Part shown: piece by piece, positions 17,038-26,218 of the stretch
How the letters are laid out: each line of letters opens with the position of its first letter
Position numbering within the stretch: position 1 is the first letter of the stretch
DNA from: Hathewaya proteolytica DSM 3090
GTDB lineage: Bacteria; Bacillota; Clostridia; Clostridiales; Clostridiaceae
NCBI RefSeq assembly: GCF_900142225.1
Contig: NZ_FRAD01000022.1
Span: 1 to 42,230 of the forward strand
Direction: 5' to 3'
DNA length: 42,230 nucleotides
Made by a program: the position numbers and the translations under genes
The notes under the pieces: model-generated
Databases searched by the model: none
What the model was told of the DNA's origin: nothing
Seen by the model: only the letters and a program-made list of their open reading frames with translations

Positions 17038-17053
17038 ACCTACATCTTCCCCT

Positions 17054-18193
17054 TTACTTGGCTATGTTTTTCTTGTTTACAATAAAAAGATTTATGCAAA
17101 CCAACACTACAATACTAGCGGATAGTATCATAATACCGCTACTTAAACTAAGGTTAACAAGTGATTTCATTTGCCCCTTTCTCATAAGTTGCATAGGATT
17201 TGTCTGTAACATGGCGTCAAGTCCACTCATAGGTGATAAGGACATAATCCTGTCTATATCCATATAAGCACAGGGATTGAATTTTTGAATCACATCAAAA
17301 GGCTTATTTTTAAATAATACATATAGTAATCCTAAAATCACTGTGGCTCCACACAAACTTGCAGCAGAATTATTTATTATCAGTGATACCATAGTTCCTA
17401 AACAACAAGTGAAAATAATCATCATTGCCAAAAATCCCATTTCGCATAAAACGTATTTACCCAGCGTAATATAAGATGTGCTTTCTGCTAATGCATCCTT
17501 TGCTGACAATGCAACACCAGTAAGCCATTTTGGGGACCCTAATCCCTTTACTATGGTTTGATAAATAAAACATACTAGAATAAGAGAAATAACTATGGCA
17601 AAATTAATAAAAATAATAGAGATTAATTTTGAAAAAAAGATTTTATTTTTGCTCATAGGCTGTGTATATAGCAACTTATAGGTTTTATTTTCAACTTCGC
17701 TTGAAAAAAGTTGAGCACTACTTAGCAATACTCCAATTAGCATTAGCAACACAATGGGCTCATTTAAGAGATTCTTTAAAAATACCAGTGAAGTTGTACT
17801 TGTATTTTCATCTATATATGGCACATTTTCTTGTAAAAGATATTCGTAACGCTCTATTTCTTTTTTGTATCCTACACCTTGATCTTCTCCCGTTCTCGTT
17901 TCATAGCAATATTCATAATATTCAATGGCTTTTCCGTAGTAATTTGTCCATTCTTTTTGAAAGAAAGCTGATTCCACTTCCTGTTGAAGTTTAACTAGTT
18001 TTTCCCCCTTCTCATCACTACATTCCACGGTATAAGTCAATGGTGGTCTACTGAAATTCCCCTCATATGGTGCTCTTCTAAGGTTAAACATGACACAACC
18101 TCCAATAATGGCGCACCCCACAAGTACAATATTAATATAGTTTTTTGGTGATTTGAAAAATGTTTTAAAGTAAAAACCAATTAATTTAAACAA
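17054..18193 (-). CDS. ABC-2 type permease (first permease of the exporter)
   Basis: The 379-residue integral membrane protein has LFSSEVENKTYKLLYTQP in the middle, nearly the same as its partner permease, and six or so membrane segments. I chose TTG at 18193 because GGGGAGGGG lies 6-7 nt upstream and because it gives exactly the same length as the partner. An upstream ATG (18235) has no ribosome binding site. It is the first gene of the exporter operon, and TATAAT-like sequences lie on the minus strand between 18255 and 18300. There is no clear terminator after hisE, so read-through from the his operon is possible. Confidence 0.83.
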   Translation of the reverse strand: MFKLIGFYFKTFFKSPKNYINIVLVGCAIIGGCVMFNLRRAPYEGNFSRPPLTYTVECSDEKGEKLVKLQQEVESAFFQKEWTNYYGKAIEYYEYCYETRTGEDQGVGYKKEIERYEYLLQENVPYIDENTSTTSLVFLKNLLNEPIVLLMLIGVLLSSAQLFSSEVENKTYKLLYTQPMSKNKIFFSKLISIIFINFAIVISLILVCFIYQTIVKGLGSPKWLTGVALSAKDALAESTSYITLGKYVLCEMGFLAMMIIFTCCLGTMVSLIINNSAASLCGATVILGLLYVLFKNKPFDVIQKFNPCAYMDIDRIMSLSPMSGLDAMLQTNPMQLMRKGQMKSLVNLSLSSGIMILSASIVVLVCINLFIVNKKNIAK

Positions 18194-18297
18194 ATAAACC
18201 CCTCCCCACTTATTTAATAAAATAATTTTCCTCATTGCTAGCCGTTATAATATGTCCCTAACATAATTATACGCTTTTTTTGTGAATTGTATATCTA

Positions 18298-18621
18298 TTA
18301 TAATCTTTCTACATCTTTTCTCTGACATTTTAAATTGTGCGTTTTTGCACTTCGCTTCTTCAATTCTTCCTCAATATCCTCCATCGGTATGTTTAGCTCC
18401 ACTAAAAGTACCATAAGATGATATAAGACATCGCAGATTTCCCCCACCTGTTCTTCTTTTGTCTCCTTCAATGCGCTGATTACTACTTCTGTGCTCTCTT
18501 CTCCAACTTTCTTTAGAATTTTGCCTAATCCCGTTTCAAAAAGATATGTTGTGTAAGACCCCTCTTCCGGTTCACTTTTTCGTTGCTTTATAATTTCATA
18601 TAATTTATTGAATTCTTCCAT
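18298..18621 (-). CDS. hisE: Phosphoribosyl-ATP pyrophosphatase HisE
   Basis: It performs the second step of histidine synthesis, hydrolysing PR-ATP to PR-AMP. The protein has 107 residues from the ATG at 18621, which has GAGAGG close upstream. An earlier in-frame ATG at 18639 lacks a ribosome binding site. The MazG-like core shows GKILKKVGEESTEVVISA and EEQVGEICDVLYHLMVLL, with the metal-binding Glu/Asp residues in place. It is the last gene of the his operon and separate from hisI, unlike the fused HisIE of many bacteria. Confidence 0.93.
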   Translation of the reverse strand: MEEFNKLYEIIKQRKSEPEEGSYTTYLFETGLGKILKKVGEESTEVVISALKETKEEQVGEICDVLYHLMVLLVELNIPMEDIEEELKKRSAKTHNLKCQRKDVERL

Positions 18622-18641
18622 ATTCCTCTCATCCTCCATTC

Positions 18642-18956
18642 TTATTTCATAGTTCTATAAAAACATGATTTATTACCGGTGTGGCAAGCAGCTCCTACCT
18701 GTTCCACAAATAATAACAAAGTGTCGTTGTCGCAATCGATTTTTATTTCCTTTACGTATTGTACATGGCCGGAAGTTTGGCCTTTTCTCCAAAGCTCCTG
18801 CCTAGAACGACTGTAATAACATGCCCTCCCCTCTTTCATTGTTATGCTAAGACTCTCCTCATTCATGTATGCAAGCATTAATACCTCTTTGCTTTTATAA
18901 TCTTGCACAATGGCAGGTACAAGTCCACCAGCTTTTTTAAAATCAACTGATATCAT
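18642..18956 (-). CDS. hisI: Phosphoribosyl-AMP cyclohydrolase HisI
   Basis: The 104-residue enzyme performs the third step of histidine synthesis. LMLAYMNEES, YYSRSRQELWRKGQTSGH and DCDNDTLL are all present, as are the zinc Cys residues near the C-terminus (VGAACHTGNKSCFYR). It follows hisF by 11 nt. Confidence 0.95.
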   Translation of the reverse strand: MISVDFKKAGGLVPAIVQDYKSKEVLMLAYMNEESLSITMKEGRACYYSRSRQELWRKGQTSGHVQYVKEIKIDCDNDTLLLFVEQVGAACHTGNKSCFYRTMK

Positions 18957-18967
18957 AATGTTTTCAC

Positions 18968-19726
18968 CTACAATCTCACGTCTATATTTTTATTATTAAG
19001 ATATTTCTTCACATCTCCCACAGTGGCCTCCCCATAGTGAAAAATAGAAGCTGCCAAAGCGGCATCACAAAGCTCATCCTTAAAAACCTCATAGAAATCT
19101 TCCACAATTCCGCAACCACCGGAAGCGATTATTGGTACATTTACTTTATCCTTTATAGCCCTATACATTTCACAATCAAAACCATGCTTAGTGCCATCTC
19201 CATCCATGCTAGTAAGGAGTATCTCTCCAGCACCTAATCCCACACCTTCTTTAACCCAATCCACTAACTCTAATCCAGTATCTACAAGGCCTCCATTGAT
19301 ATATACATTAAATCCTCCTCTGCCATTTCGCTTTGCGTCTACAGCAAGAGCAATACACTGACTTCCGAAAATTCTTGCTCCTTTAGCAATAAGACTTTTA
19401 TCTTTTATAGCAGCGGAATTCAAGCTTATCTTGTCAGCACCTGCTCTCAAAAGTTGTTTTATGTTGTCCAAAGTTTTTATTCCACCGCCCACAGTAAAGG
19501 GAATGAAAATCTCCTTGGAAATGCTCTCCACCACATTTACCATGGTACCTCGTCCTTCATTTGTGGCACTTATATCTAGGAACACCAATTCATCTGCTCC
19601 TTGTTCATAATAAGACTTTGCCAATTCCACAGGATCTCCTACTTGCTTTAATACCTGAAAGTTTACCCCCTTTACAACTTTTCCATCCTTCACATCAAGA
19701 CAAGGAATTATTCGTTTAGTGTGCAT
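18968..19726 (-). CDS. hisF: Imidazole glycerol phosphate synthase cyclase subunit HisF
   Basis: The 252-residue TIM barrel condenses PRFAR with ammonia from HisH. Catalytic Asp11 (IIPCLDVKDG) and Asp130 (ALAVDAKR) are in place, and the phosphate-binding GGGI and ASGG loops are visible. It lies 6 nt after hisA; AGAGGTG precedes the ATG. Confidence 0.96.
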   Translation of the reverse strand: MHTKRIIPCLDVKDGKVVKGVNFQVLKQVGDPVELAKSYYEQGADELVFLDISATNEGRGTMVNVVESISKEIFIPFTVGGGIKTLDNIKQLLRAGADKISLNSAAIKDKSLIAKGARIFGSQCIALAVDAKRNGRGGFNVYINGGLVDTGLELVDWVKEGVGLGAGEILLTSMDGDGTKHGFDCEMYRAIKDKVNVPIIASGGCGIVEDFYEVFKDELCDAALAASIFHYGEATVGDVKKYLNNKNIDVRL

Positions 19727-19732
19727 TTTCTT

Positions 19733-20452
19733 CTACACCTCTCTTCCAATTTTAATGGCATCTGCCAGATTCAACGTACCTGCGTACATGGCTTTTCCAG
19801 TTATAGCCGCATCTACTCCCATTTTTCTAAGTTCTTCAATGTTCTCTATATCCCTAATTCCCCCAGAAGCTATGATATACATGTCTACACTTTCCCTAAG
19901 TTTCTTTAACATAGCTAAGTTGGGACCCTGGAGCGTGCCATCCTTGGAAATATCGGTGAAAATAATGGTTCTCACTCCCATGGACTGCAGTTTTTGTGCA
20001 AAAGTTATATACTCCTTATCCGAAGAGGCAAGCCATCCCCTACCATAGGCATATCCATCTTTGCAATCTATACCCACAGCCACTGAATCGCCATATTCCC
20101 TCACTGCTTCTCTTAATAATTCTTCATCTTCTATGGCAGCAGTCCCAAGAATAACCCTATTTACGCCATTATTCAGGTAATGTTTGATCTGCTCCATATT
20201 TCTTATTCCTCCGCCGACTTCCACAGGTATATCAATGCTTTGAGCCACCTTAATAATAATCTCTTCATTACAGGGCACTCCACATTTGGCGGCATCAAGA
20301 TCTACAAGATGAAGATACTCTGTCCCTTCCTTCTCAAATCTTTTTGCTATATCCAGAATACTTTCTCCCACTTGCTCCATTTTAGAATAATCACCTTGAT
20401 AAAGCCTCACAGGTTTCCCGTTTATTATATCTATAGCTGGTATTATTTGCAT
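19733..20452 (-). CDS. hisA: ProFAR isomerase HisA
   Basis: The 239-residue TIM-barrel isomerase shows IIPAIDIINGKPVRLYQGDY with the catalytic Asp, and IIFTDISKDGTLQGPN with the second. The start overlaps the end of hisH by 10 nt, and GGAGG lies 8-9 nt before the ATG. Confidence 0.96.
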   Translation of the reverse strand: MQIIPAIDIINGKPVRLYQGDYSKMEQVGESILDIAKRFEKEGTEYLHLVDLDAAKCGVPCNEEIIIKVAQSIDIPVEVGGGIRNMEQIKHYLNNGVNRVILGTAAIEDEELLREAVREYGDSVAVGIDCKDGYAYGRGWLASSDKEYITFAQKLQSMGVRTIIFTDISKDGTLQGPNLAMLKKLRESVDMYIIASGGIRDIENIEELRKMGVDAAITGKAMYAGTLNLADAIKIGREV

Positions 20453-21075
20453 TTGACCACTTCCTCCACATAATATTTTAAAATAGCTAATCCATCTTCT
20501 CCGCTCTTTTCAGGATGAAACTGACAACCCATAAGGTTATCTTTTCTAAACATACCAGGCACCTTCATGATTCCATAATGGGAATATGCTACAAGCTCCT
20601 CTTCACAATAATCTGATACATAAAAAGAGTGAACGTAATATACAAAAGGTTTCTTGGACAATCTATTAAAAACATCTGATGTATACTTGCATTGATCATT
20701 TCCAACCAACATATTCCAACCTATATGTGGAATTTTTACGGTACTATCTTCCATCTTTATTATGTTTCCTTTGAAAAGACCTAATCCATTACAAGGTTCC
20801 GTTTCAAAACCCCGTTCAAATAGTACTTGCATACCAAGACATATGCCCAGTAATGGTTTTCCACCTTTCACTTGTTCCTTTATTACAGGTACAAGTCCGC
20901 TATATTCTAAATTTTTCATACAATCATAAAATGCACCAACCCCAGGCAGTATCAATCCTTGAGCCGAAATTATATCTTCTCTTTTACTAGATATTTTGCA
21001 AGGACAATTTATCTTTTTTAAAGCATTTTCTACACTCTTAAGATTTCCCATGCCATAATCTATGATAACTATCAT
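20443..21075 (-). CDS. hisH: Imidazole glycerol phosphate synthase glutaminase subunit HisH
   Basis: This 210-residue class-I glutamine amidotransferase supplies ammonia to HisF. The nucleophile Cys lies in LLGICLGMQVLFE, with the His and Glu in GCQFHPEKSG. The ATG overlaps the hisB stop by one base. Confidence 0.96.
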   Translation of the reverse strand: MIVIIDYGMGNLKSVENALKKINCPCKISSKREDIISAQGLILPGVGAFYDCMKNLEYSGLVPVIKEQVKGGKPLLGICLGMQVLFERGFETEPCNGLGLFKGNIIKMEDSTVKIPHIGWNMLVGNDQCKYTSDVFNRLSKKPFVYYVHSFYVSDYCEEELVAYSHYGIMKVPGMFRKDNLMGCQFHPEKSGEDGLAILKYYVEEVVKCK

Positions 21076-21671
21076 TACAAAACCCCCTTGCTACTTGGCA
21101 ATTCATTGCCTATGATTTTTGTAGCCATATTTAATGCCCTTCCCAATCCTTTAAATATAGCCTCAATTTTGTGATGATCATTAGTTCCATAGGGAACCTG
21201 TACATGAAGAGTAATGCCTGCATTGAATGCAAAAGCCCTCAAGAATTCCTCCACCATTTCACAGGACATCTCCCCTACCTTTTCTCTCTTTAATTCACAA
21301 TTGTATACAAGAAAACTTCTGCCACTAATATCTAAAGTTACTTGGGCCAAAGATTCGTCCATGGGTAAACTCATAAATCCATATCTATTTATCCCTTTTT
21401 TATCTCCAAGAGCCATATTAAAACACTTTCCTAAAGTAATTCCCACATCCTCAATGGTGTGATGATCGCATACACCTAAATCACCTATAGCTTCTATCTC
21501 CAGATTCATACCCGAGTGAAAAGCTAGAAGCTGCAGCATATGGTCAAAAAAACCCACACCTGTATCTACATCACTTGCACCATGGCCATCTATATTCAAT
21601 GCACAATTTATTTTTGTCTCCTTAGTATCTCTCTGTATTTTAGCTATTCTACCATACTGATTGCATTCCAT
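21075..21671 (-). CDS. hisB: Imidazoleglycerol-phosphate dehydratase HisB
   Basis: The 198-residue monofunctional dehydratase has DTGVGFFDHMLQLLAFHSG, DLGVCDHHTIEDVGI, and the second metal motif NDHHKIEAIFKG. It has no histidinol-phosphatase domain, unlike the enterobacterial fusion. Confidence 0.96.
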   Translation of the reverse strand: MECNQYGRIAKIQRDTKETKINCALNIDGHGASDVDTGVGFFDHMLQLLAFHSGMNLEIEAIGDLGVCDHHTIEDVGITLGKCFNMALGDKKGINRYGFMSLPMDESLAQVTLDISGRSFLVYNCELKREKVGEMSCEMVEEFLRAFAFNAGITLHVQVPYGTNDHHKIEAIFKGLGRALNMATKIIGNELPSSKGVL

Positions 21672-21701
21672 GTTTATTCCTCCCCTGCCTTTAAAATCTT
21701 T

Positions 21702-22721
21702 TTAAAATCTTTCTAATATTCCCTTTACTTTTAAGTTTTCCTCTTCATTTCCTATGGTTATACGGAATGTATCATCTTTAAAATTTCTTACGGCAATATT
21801 ATGTTGTTTAAATGCCTGTAATATCTCAATTTTTTTCTTACTTCTCACCATTAAAAAGTTAGCCCTAGATGGATATATATTATAGTCCTTGCCACTTTTA
21901 CACTTGTTATATAGGGTATCTCTCCATTTCCTTATGTTTTCTATTACAGGAATAAACTTGTCCGCATTTTTAATTACTATGGTTCCTATAGCTTGGGACA
22001 TACTATTTACTGTAAAAGGTACTTGCTTTTCCTTAACAAAACTAATATTTTTACTATTGCTCACCAAAAATCCAACCCTGGCTGCAGCTAATCCATAAGC
22101 TTTTGACAGTGTTCTCGTCACATATAAATTTTCATATATATTGATATACGGTATCATACTTTCCCCTGCAAATTCACCATAGGCTTCATCAATTATTACC
22201 GGTATCTTTGGAAAAGCCTCTAAGATCTTTATTATATCTTCACTTTCCACATAACTTCCCGTGGGATTATTGGGATTCGAAAACATTATCATGTCAGGAT
22301 TTTCTTTCTTCGCTTCACTTATGAAATCCTCAATTTGAAAACTTCCATCCTCCTTAGTTTTTAATCCCACAACCTGAGCTTCATTCATAGAAGCATAATA
22401 ATTATACATGGAGAAATCCGGTACAAGAGTAAACAGCTTTTTTCCATTGCCTAGTGCAATGCCTATAAGTAAACCGATAAGTTCATCGCTGCCATTGCCA
22501 GCTAATACCTCATGACTGTCTATGCCTTGCAGCTTTGCATATTCGTCTCTCAAAGTTTTACAGCTAGTATCTGGATACCTATTGAACATCACATCACCCA
22601 TGGCCTCTTTAATTTGCGACATAAGATTATTATTTACGTTTTCATAAAGTTCATTGGCATTTAGTAAAATCCCCGTATTTTCTGCACACTTATATACATC
22701 CACAACTTTTTCATTTACCAT
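21702..22721 (-). CDS. hisC: Histidinol-phosphate aminotransferase HisC
   Basis: The 339-residue fold-type I PLP enzyme has NPNNPTGSY, the Asp of IIDEAYGEF, and the PLP Lys in TRTLSKAYGLAAAR. It converts imidazole acetol phosphate to histidinol phosphate. GGAGTGATAAT precedes the ATG. It lies 25 nt after hisD. Confidence 0.94.
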   Translation of the reverse strand: MVNEKVVDVYKCAENTGILLNANELYENVNNNLMSQIKEAMGDVMFNRYPDTSCKTLRDEYAKLQGIDSHEVLAGNGSDELIGLLIGIALGNGKKLFTLVPDFSMYNYYASMNEAQVVGLKTKEDGSFQIEDFISEAKKENPDMIMFSNPNNPTGSYVESEDIIKILEAFPKIPVIIDEAYGEFAGESMIPYINIYENLYVTRTLSKAYGLAAARVGFLVSNSKNISFVKEKQVPFTVNSMSQAIGTIVIKNADKFIPVIENIRKWRDTLYNKCKSGKDYNIYPSRANFLMVRSKKKIEILQAFKQHNIAVRNFKDDTFRITIGNEEENLKVKGILERF

Positions 22722-22745
22722 ATTATCACTCCATTTCCCGTTAAG

Positions 22746-24032
22746 TTATTTTCCTAGCCTTACCTTGACCGCATTGGCATGACCTTGTAGATTTTCCTTC
22801 ATAGCAATTTCCATTATATTGTCACCATACTTTTCAACAGCTTCTCTGCTGTAATAAAGATAGCTAGATTTCTTAATAAAGCTGTCCACAGACAAAGCAG
22901 AGCAAAATCTCGCTGTACCACCTGTAGGCAATACGTGATTGGTACCTCCAAAGTAATCTCCAATACTCTCGCAAGTATAGTATCCTAAAAATACACTGCC
23001 GGCATGACGGACACTAGCTAAATACTCCATAGGATTTTTTATCATAAGTTCCAAATGTTCTGGTGCAATCTCATTAGACAACTCCACGCATTGTTCAATA
23101 GATTTACATAGCACAAACTTTCCAAAGTTCTTTACTGAATCTTCCGCTATATCTTTCTTTGGAAGAAGTGAAAGCTGTTTTTCCAGTTCATAGTTTGTTT
23201 TTTCTGCAACTTCCTTGCTAGTAGTAAGCAATATACTACTTGCCATGGTGTCGTGTTCTGCCTGGGATAAAAGATCCGCTGCCACGTAGGATGGATCAGC
23301 CCCTTCATCGGCAATGACTAGAATTTCGCTAGGACCTGCTATCATATCAATGTCCACAGTGCCATATACTAATTTTTTTGCCGCTGCCACATATATATTT
23401 CCAGGACCTATGATTTTATCTACTTTTTCTATGGTCTCTGTGCCATACGCAAGAGCAGCTATGCCCTGTGCCCCGCCCAAAGTGTATATTTTGTCCACAC
23501 CTGCCATACAAGCTGCCACCCCAATGTATGGATCTATACCACCACCTTTGCTTGGCGGAGTTATCATGACAATGTTCTTTACACCAGCTAATTTTGCTGG
23601 AATTACATTCATGAGAACACTTGAAGGATACTGAGCTCTTCCCCCAGGCACGTATACACCTACACTGTCCAAAGGTATTACCCTTTGTCCAAGATATACA
23701 CCATATTCTTTGTATAACGTATACCCATTTTGTATCTGTGCTTTATGATAAAACTCTATATTTTCCTTTGCCTGTTTCATGCTTTCCACAAAAAACGGAT
23801 CTACTTTATTAAAACATTGTTCTAGTTCTGTCTTACTTATTTCAAAACTTCCAAGCTCTACACCATCGAATTTTGCAGTGTATTGCCTTAATGCCGCATC
23901 GCCCCTTAACTTAACTTCTTGCAAAATATCAACCACATTTTTTAATATATCTGAATTTATATCTTCTCTTCTACTATCCAGGTATTTTTTCAACACTTTT
24001 TTATCTTCTATATTTATTTCACTTAATCTCAC
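22746..24032 (-). CDS. hisD: Histidinol dehydrogenase HisD
   Basis: This zinc enzyme of 428 residues performs the last two oxidations to histidine. It shows VPGGRAQYPSSVLMNVIPA, GPGNIYVAAAK, LLSQAEHD and PTGGTARF, with catalytic Glu/His in IAPEHLEL. I place the start at GTG 24032, 9 nt after GGGAGG. The open frame begins at GTG 24041, but that codon abuts the ribosome binding site. A small palindrome (CACTTTAAAGTG, 24063-24074) lies between hisG and hisD. Confidence 0.94.
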   Translation of the reverse strand: MRLSEINIEDKKVLKKYLDSRREDINSDILKNVVDILQEVKLRGDAALRQYTAKFDGVELGSFEISKTELEQCFNKVDPFFVESMKQAKENIEFYHKAQIQNGYTLYKEYGVYLGQRVIPLDSVGVYVPGGRAQYPSSVLMNVIPAKLAGVKNIVMITPPSKGGGIDPYIGVAACMAGVDKIYTLGGAQGIAALAYGTETIEKVDKIIGPGNIYVAAAKKLVYGTVDIDMIAGPSEILVIADEGADPSYVAADLLSQAEHDTMASSILLTTSKEVAEKTNYELEKQLSLLPKKDIAEDSVKNFGKFVLCKSIEQCVELSNEIAPEHLELMIKNPMEYLASVRHAGSVFLGYYTCESIGDYFGGTNHVLPTGGTARFCSALSVDSFIKKSSYLYYSREAVEKYGDNIMEIAMKENLQGHANAVKVRLGK

Positions 24033-24077
24033 TATTTTCACCCTCCCAATTTAAAACACTGGCACTTTAAAGTGTTA

Positions 24078-24704
24078 TTAATCTTCATTCTGCTTTAAAT
24101 GCCCTATGAATTCCATTACTTCACGGTTTTTCAGTTTAAAACTAGCCCTATTTACTATAACTCTTGCACTTATATGGCAAACCGTATCAAAAACCACAAG
24201 TCCATTTTCCTTCAATGTGCTTCCAGTCTCCATGATGTCCACAATACCATGACATAATCCCAATATAGGAGCAAGCTCCACGGATCCATCAATCTTAATA
24301 ATTTCCACATCCATAGATTTTTTAGTAAAATACTCTCTAGCCACTGCAGGATATTTTGTCCCAATCTTAATTCTTCCATGAACTTTTGACAACTCTTTAC
24401 CCTGTATTCCAGCCACTATAAACTTGCACTTTCCAATGCCAAGATCCATGACCTCATAGTAGTCGCCTCCAACTTCTAGTATAGTATCCTTCCCAACAAT
24501 CCCTATATCCGCCACACCATGTTGAACATAAGTCAAGCAATCATTAGATTTCACAAGAAAGTATTTTATATCCTTCACCGAATCTTGAAAAACCAGTTGA
24601 CGCCCCTTGTTCTTTAAAACTTCAACGCCATAGCCCCTATAACCTAATAGTCTGACTATCTCCGTCTCCAGTCTACCCTTGGTTAGCGCTATTGATAATC
24701 CCAT
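24078..24704 (-). CDS. hisG: ATP phosphoribosyltransferase catalytic subunit HisG, short form
   Basis: The 208-residue first enzyme of histidine synthesis makes PR-ATP. It is the short form, lacking the C-terminal regulatory domain, and needs HisZ for activity and feedback inhibition. The phosphate-binding region is DIMETGSTLKENGL. Its ATG overlaps the hisZ stop by one base (TAATG), which fits the need for equal amounts of both. Confidence 0.95.
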   Translation of the reverse strand: MGLSIALTKGRLETEIVRLLGYRGYGVEVLKNKGRQLVFQDSVKDIKYFLVKSNDCLTYVQHGVADIGIVGKDTILEVGGDYYEVMDLGIGKCKFIVAGIQGKELSKVHGRIKIGTKYPAVAREYFTKKSMDVEIIKIDGSVELAPILGLCHGIVDIMETGSTLKENGLVVFDTVCHISARVIVNRASFKLKNREVMEFIGHLKQNED

Positions 24705-25825
24705 TATTCCTCCACCTCCTTTACAGTGATTTCCCCATCACTCCATGGTACTAACCGAACTACATTATATTTTCTAAGTTTTCCTGCCAGCTTCATTGCC
24801 TCCACTTTCTTACTCAAAGGATACTTTAGCAGTATAAGCTTTGTTTTATCCTGTGCTTTCACAATTTCCATGGCATAATCTAACTTCACAGAAAAACCTA
24901 CTGCAGGTAAATTAACACCAAATCTTCCAATGAGGTCATCGTATCTACCACCGCTAAGCACTGCTTTTCCCACATTTTCCACAAAGGCCTCGAAAATTAT
25001 CCCCGTATAATAATTAAGTCCAGGTATCTTTCCTAAATCAAAGCTTATGTTCTCTCCATATCCAAGTTCCTTCAAATCATCCCACAACTGTTGTAACTGT
25101 TCCACCACACGGAGAAGCTTACAATCAAAGCAATACTGCTTTGCAATTTTTAGTACCTCTACACCACCACAAAGCAACGGCATATATTTCAAGAATTCCG
25201 AGTACTCCTTATTTAAATTTAACCCGTCCACATATGTCTTTAACTCATCTATTTTTTTATTGTGTATCAGCAAAGCTAAATCCTGCTGTTTCTCCACATG
25301 AAGTCCCATACTTTTAAAAGCTTCCTTTAAAAACTCTGTATTTCCAATTTCCAAAGTATAAACCTTTGCCTTTATCTCCTTCAATACTTCCATGGCACAA
25401 CATATGATTTCAAGATCTCCCTGTTCACTATTAAGTCCTACAAGCTCTACCCCACAATCCGTCAACTCATTTTTCATGCCAGATAAATAATTCTCTATTC
25501 TAAACACATTGGCACAGTACCTAAATCTTAAAGGGGCTCTTTCATCCTTAAATTTTGTAGCTACCACTCTGGCAATAGGTACTGTCATATCCATTCTCAA
25601 AGTCACTATTTTGCCGGCTCTATCGAAAAATCTCACCATTTTTTCATCTTCTAAATTGCCAAAGCCATGGTTGTAGGTGTCATAATACTCTACAGTAGGT
25701 GTTACAATTTCCCTATAACCCCAAAGCTCCATAACCTTCTCAATGTTATTTTGCAATTGCTTTTTTATACTGCACTGACTTAAACATAAATCTCTAGTTC
25801 CATCTGGTATGCTAAACTTACTCAT
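24704..25825 (-). CDS. hisZ: ATP phosphoribosyltransferase regulatory subunit HisZ
   Basis: The 373-residue protein is a paralogue of histidyl-tRNA synthetase that lacks aminoacylation and activates short HisG. Class II synthetase motif 2-like sequence (RFRYCANVFRIEN) and GGRYDDLIGRFG are visible. It is the first gene of the operon; AGGAGGG lies 8 nt before the ATG, directly after the T-box terminator. Confidence 0.93.
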   Translation of the reverse strand: MSKFSIPDGTRDLCLSQCSIKKQLQNNIEKVMELWGYREIVTPTVEYYDTYNHGFGNLEDEKMVRFFDRAGKIVTLRMDMTVPIARVVATKFKDERAPLRFRYCANVFRIENYLSGMKNELTDCGVELVGLNSEQGDLEIICCAMEVLKEIKAKVYTLEIGNTEFLKEAFKSMGLHVEKQQDLALLIHNKKIDELKTYVDGLNLNKEYSEFLKYMPLLCGGVEVLKIAKQYCFDCKLLRVVEQLQQLWDDLKELGYGENISFDLGKIPGLNYYTGIIFEAFVENVGKAVLSGGRYDDLIGRFGVNLPAVGFSVKLDYAMEIVKAQDKTKLILLKYPLSKKVEAMKLAGKLRKYNVVRLVPWSDGEITVKEVEE

Positions 25826-25864
25826 TAACTTTTCCCTCCTCTAAAAAAAATCATGTAAAAATAG

Positions 25865-26150
25865 ACGAAAAAAAAGCCCTCATCCTATAAAAGGACGAAA
25901 GCTTATAACTTCGTGGTTCCACCTTAATTCATTATCTTCTCCCGAAAATAACCTCTTCGAGTACAATCATACTCTAGTACTGTAACGGGTACAAGGATTC
26001 CGTCAAAGACTACTGTAATTTTCGCCTTTGCAGCTCTGAGATGTGTTCACACTGCTTCCCCTCTTTTCTTTCACCAACCGAAAAGTCTCTGTAAAGTTTC
26101 ACACTGATACTATTTCTCTTCTTTGCTTTTAATTCACCATATTTAAATTT
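25865..26150 (-). promoter_or_regulatory. T-box leader (tRNA-His sensing) of the his operon
   Basis: On the minus strand the T-box GGTGGAACCACG lies at 25912-25923. Stem I has the usual start AGAGACTTTTCGGTTGGTG. The specifier region reads GTGAACACATC, giving CAC (His) at 26043-26045 after the conserved GAA. An 11-bp terminator stem (25875-25885 with 25893-25903) followed by eight U's sits just before hisZ. In T-boxes uncharged tRNA pairs with the specifier and the T-box and prevents termination, so the operon should be read when charged tRNA-His is scarce. This is the content of the 390-bp gap upstream of hisZ. Confidence 0.95.
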
Positions 26151-26156
26151 TAATTA

Positions 26157-26185
26157 ATAATATCACCATTTTTTATTAATGTCAA
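26157..26185 (-). promoter_or_regulatory. Promoter of the his operon
   Basis: TTGACA (minus strand, 26180-26185) and TATTAT (26157-26162) are separated by exactly 17 bp. The start of transcription near 26150 fits the beginning of the T-box leader. Confidence 0.85.
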
Positions 26186-26218
26186 TACTCTAAGTTTATA
26201 TTGTAAAATAATTTTTTA

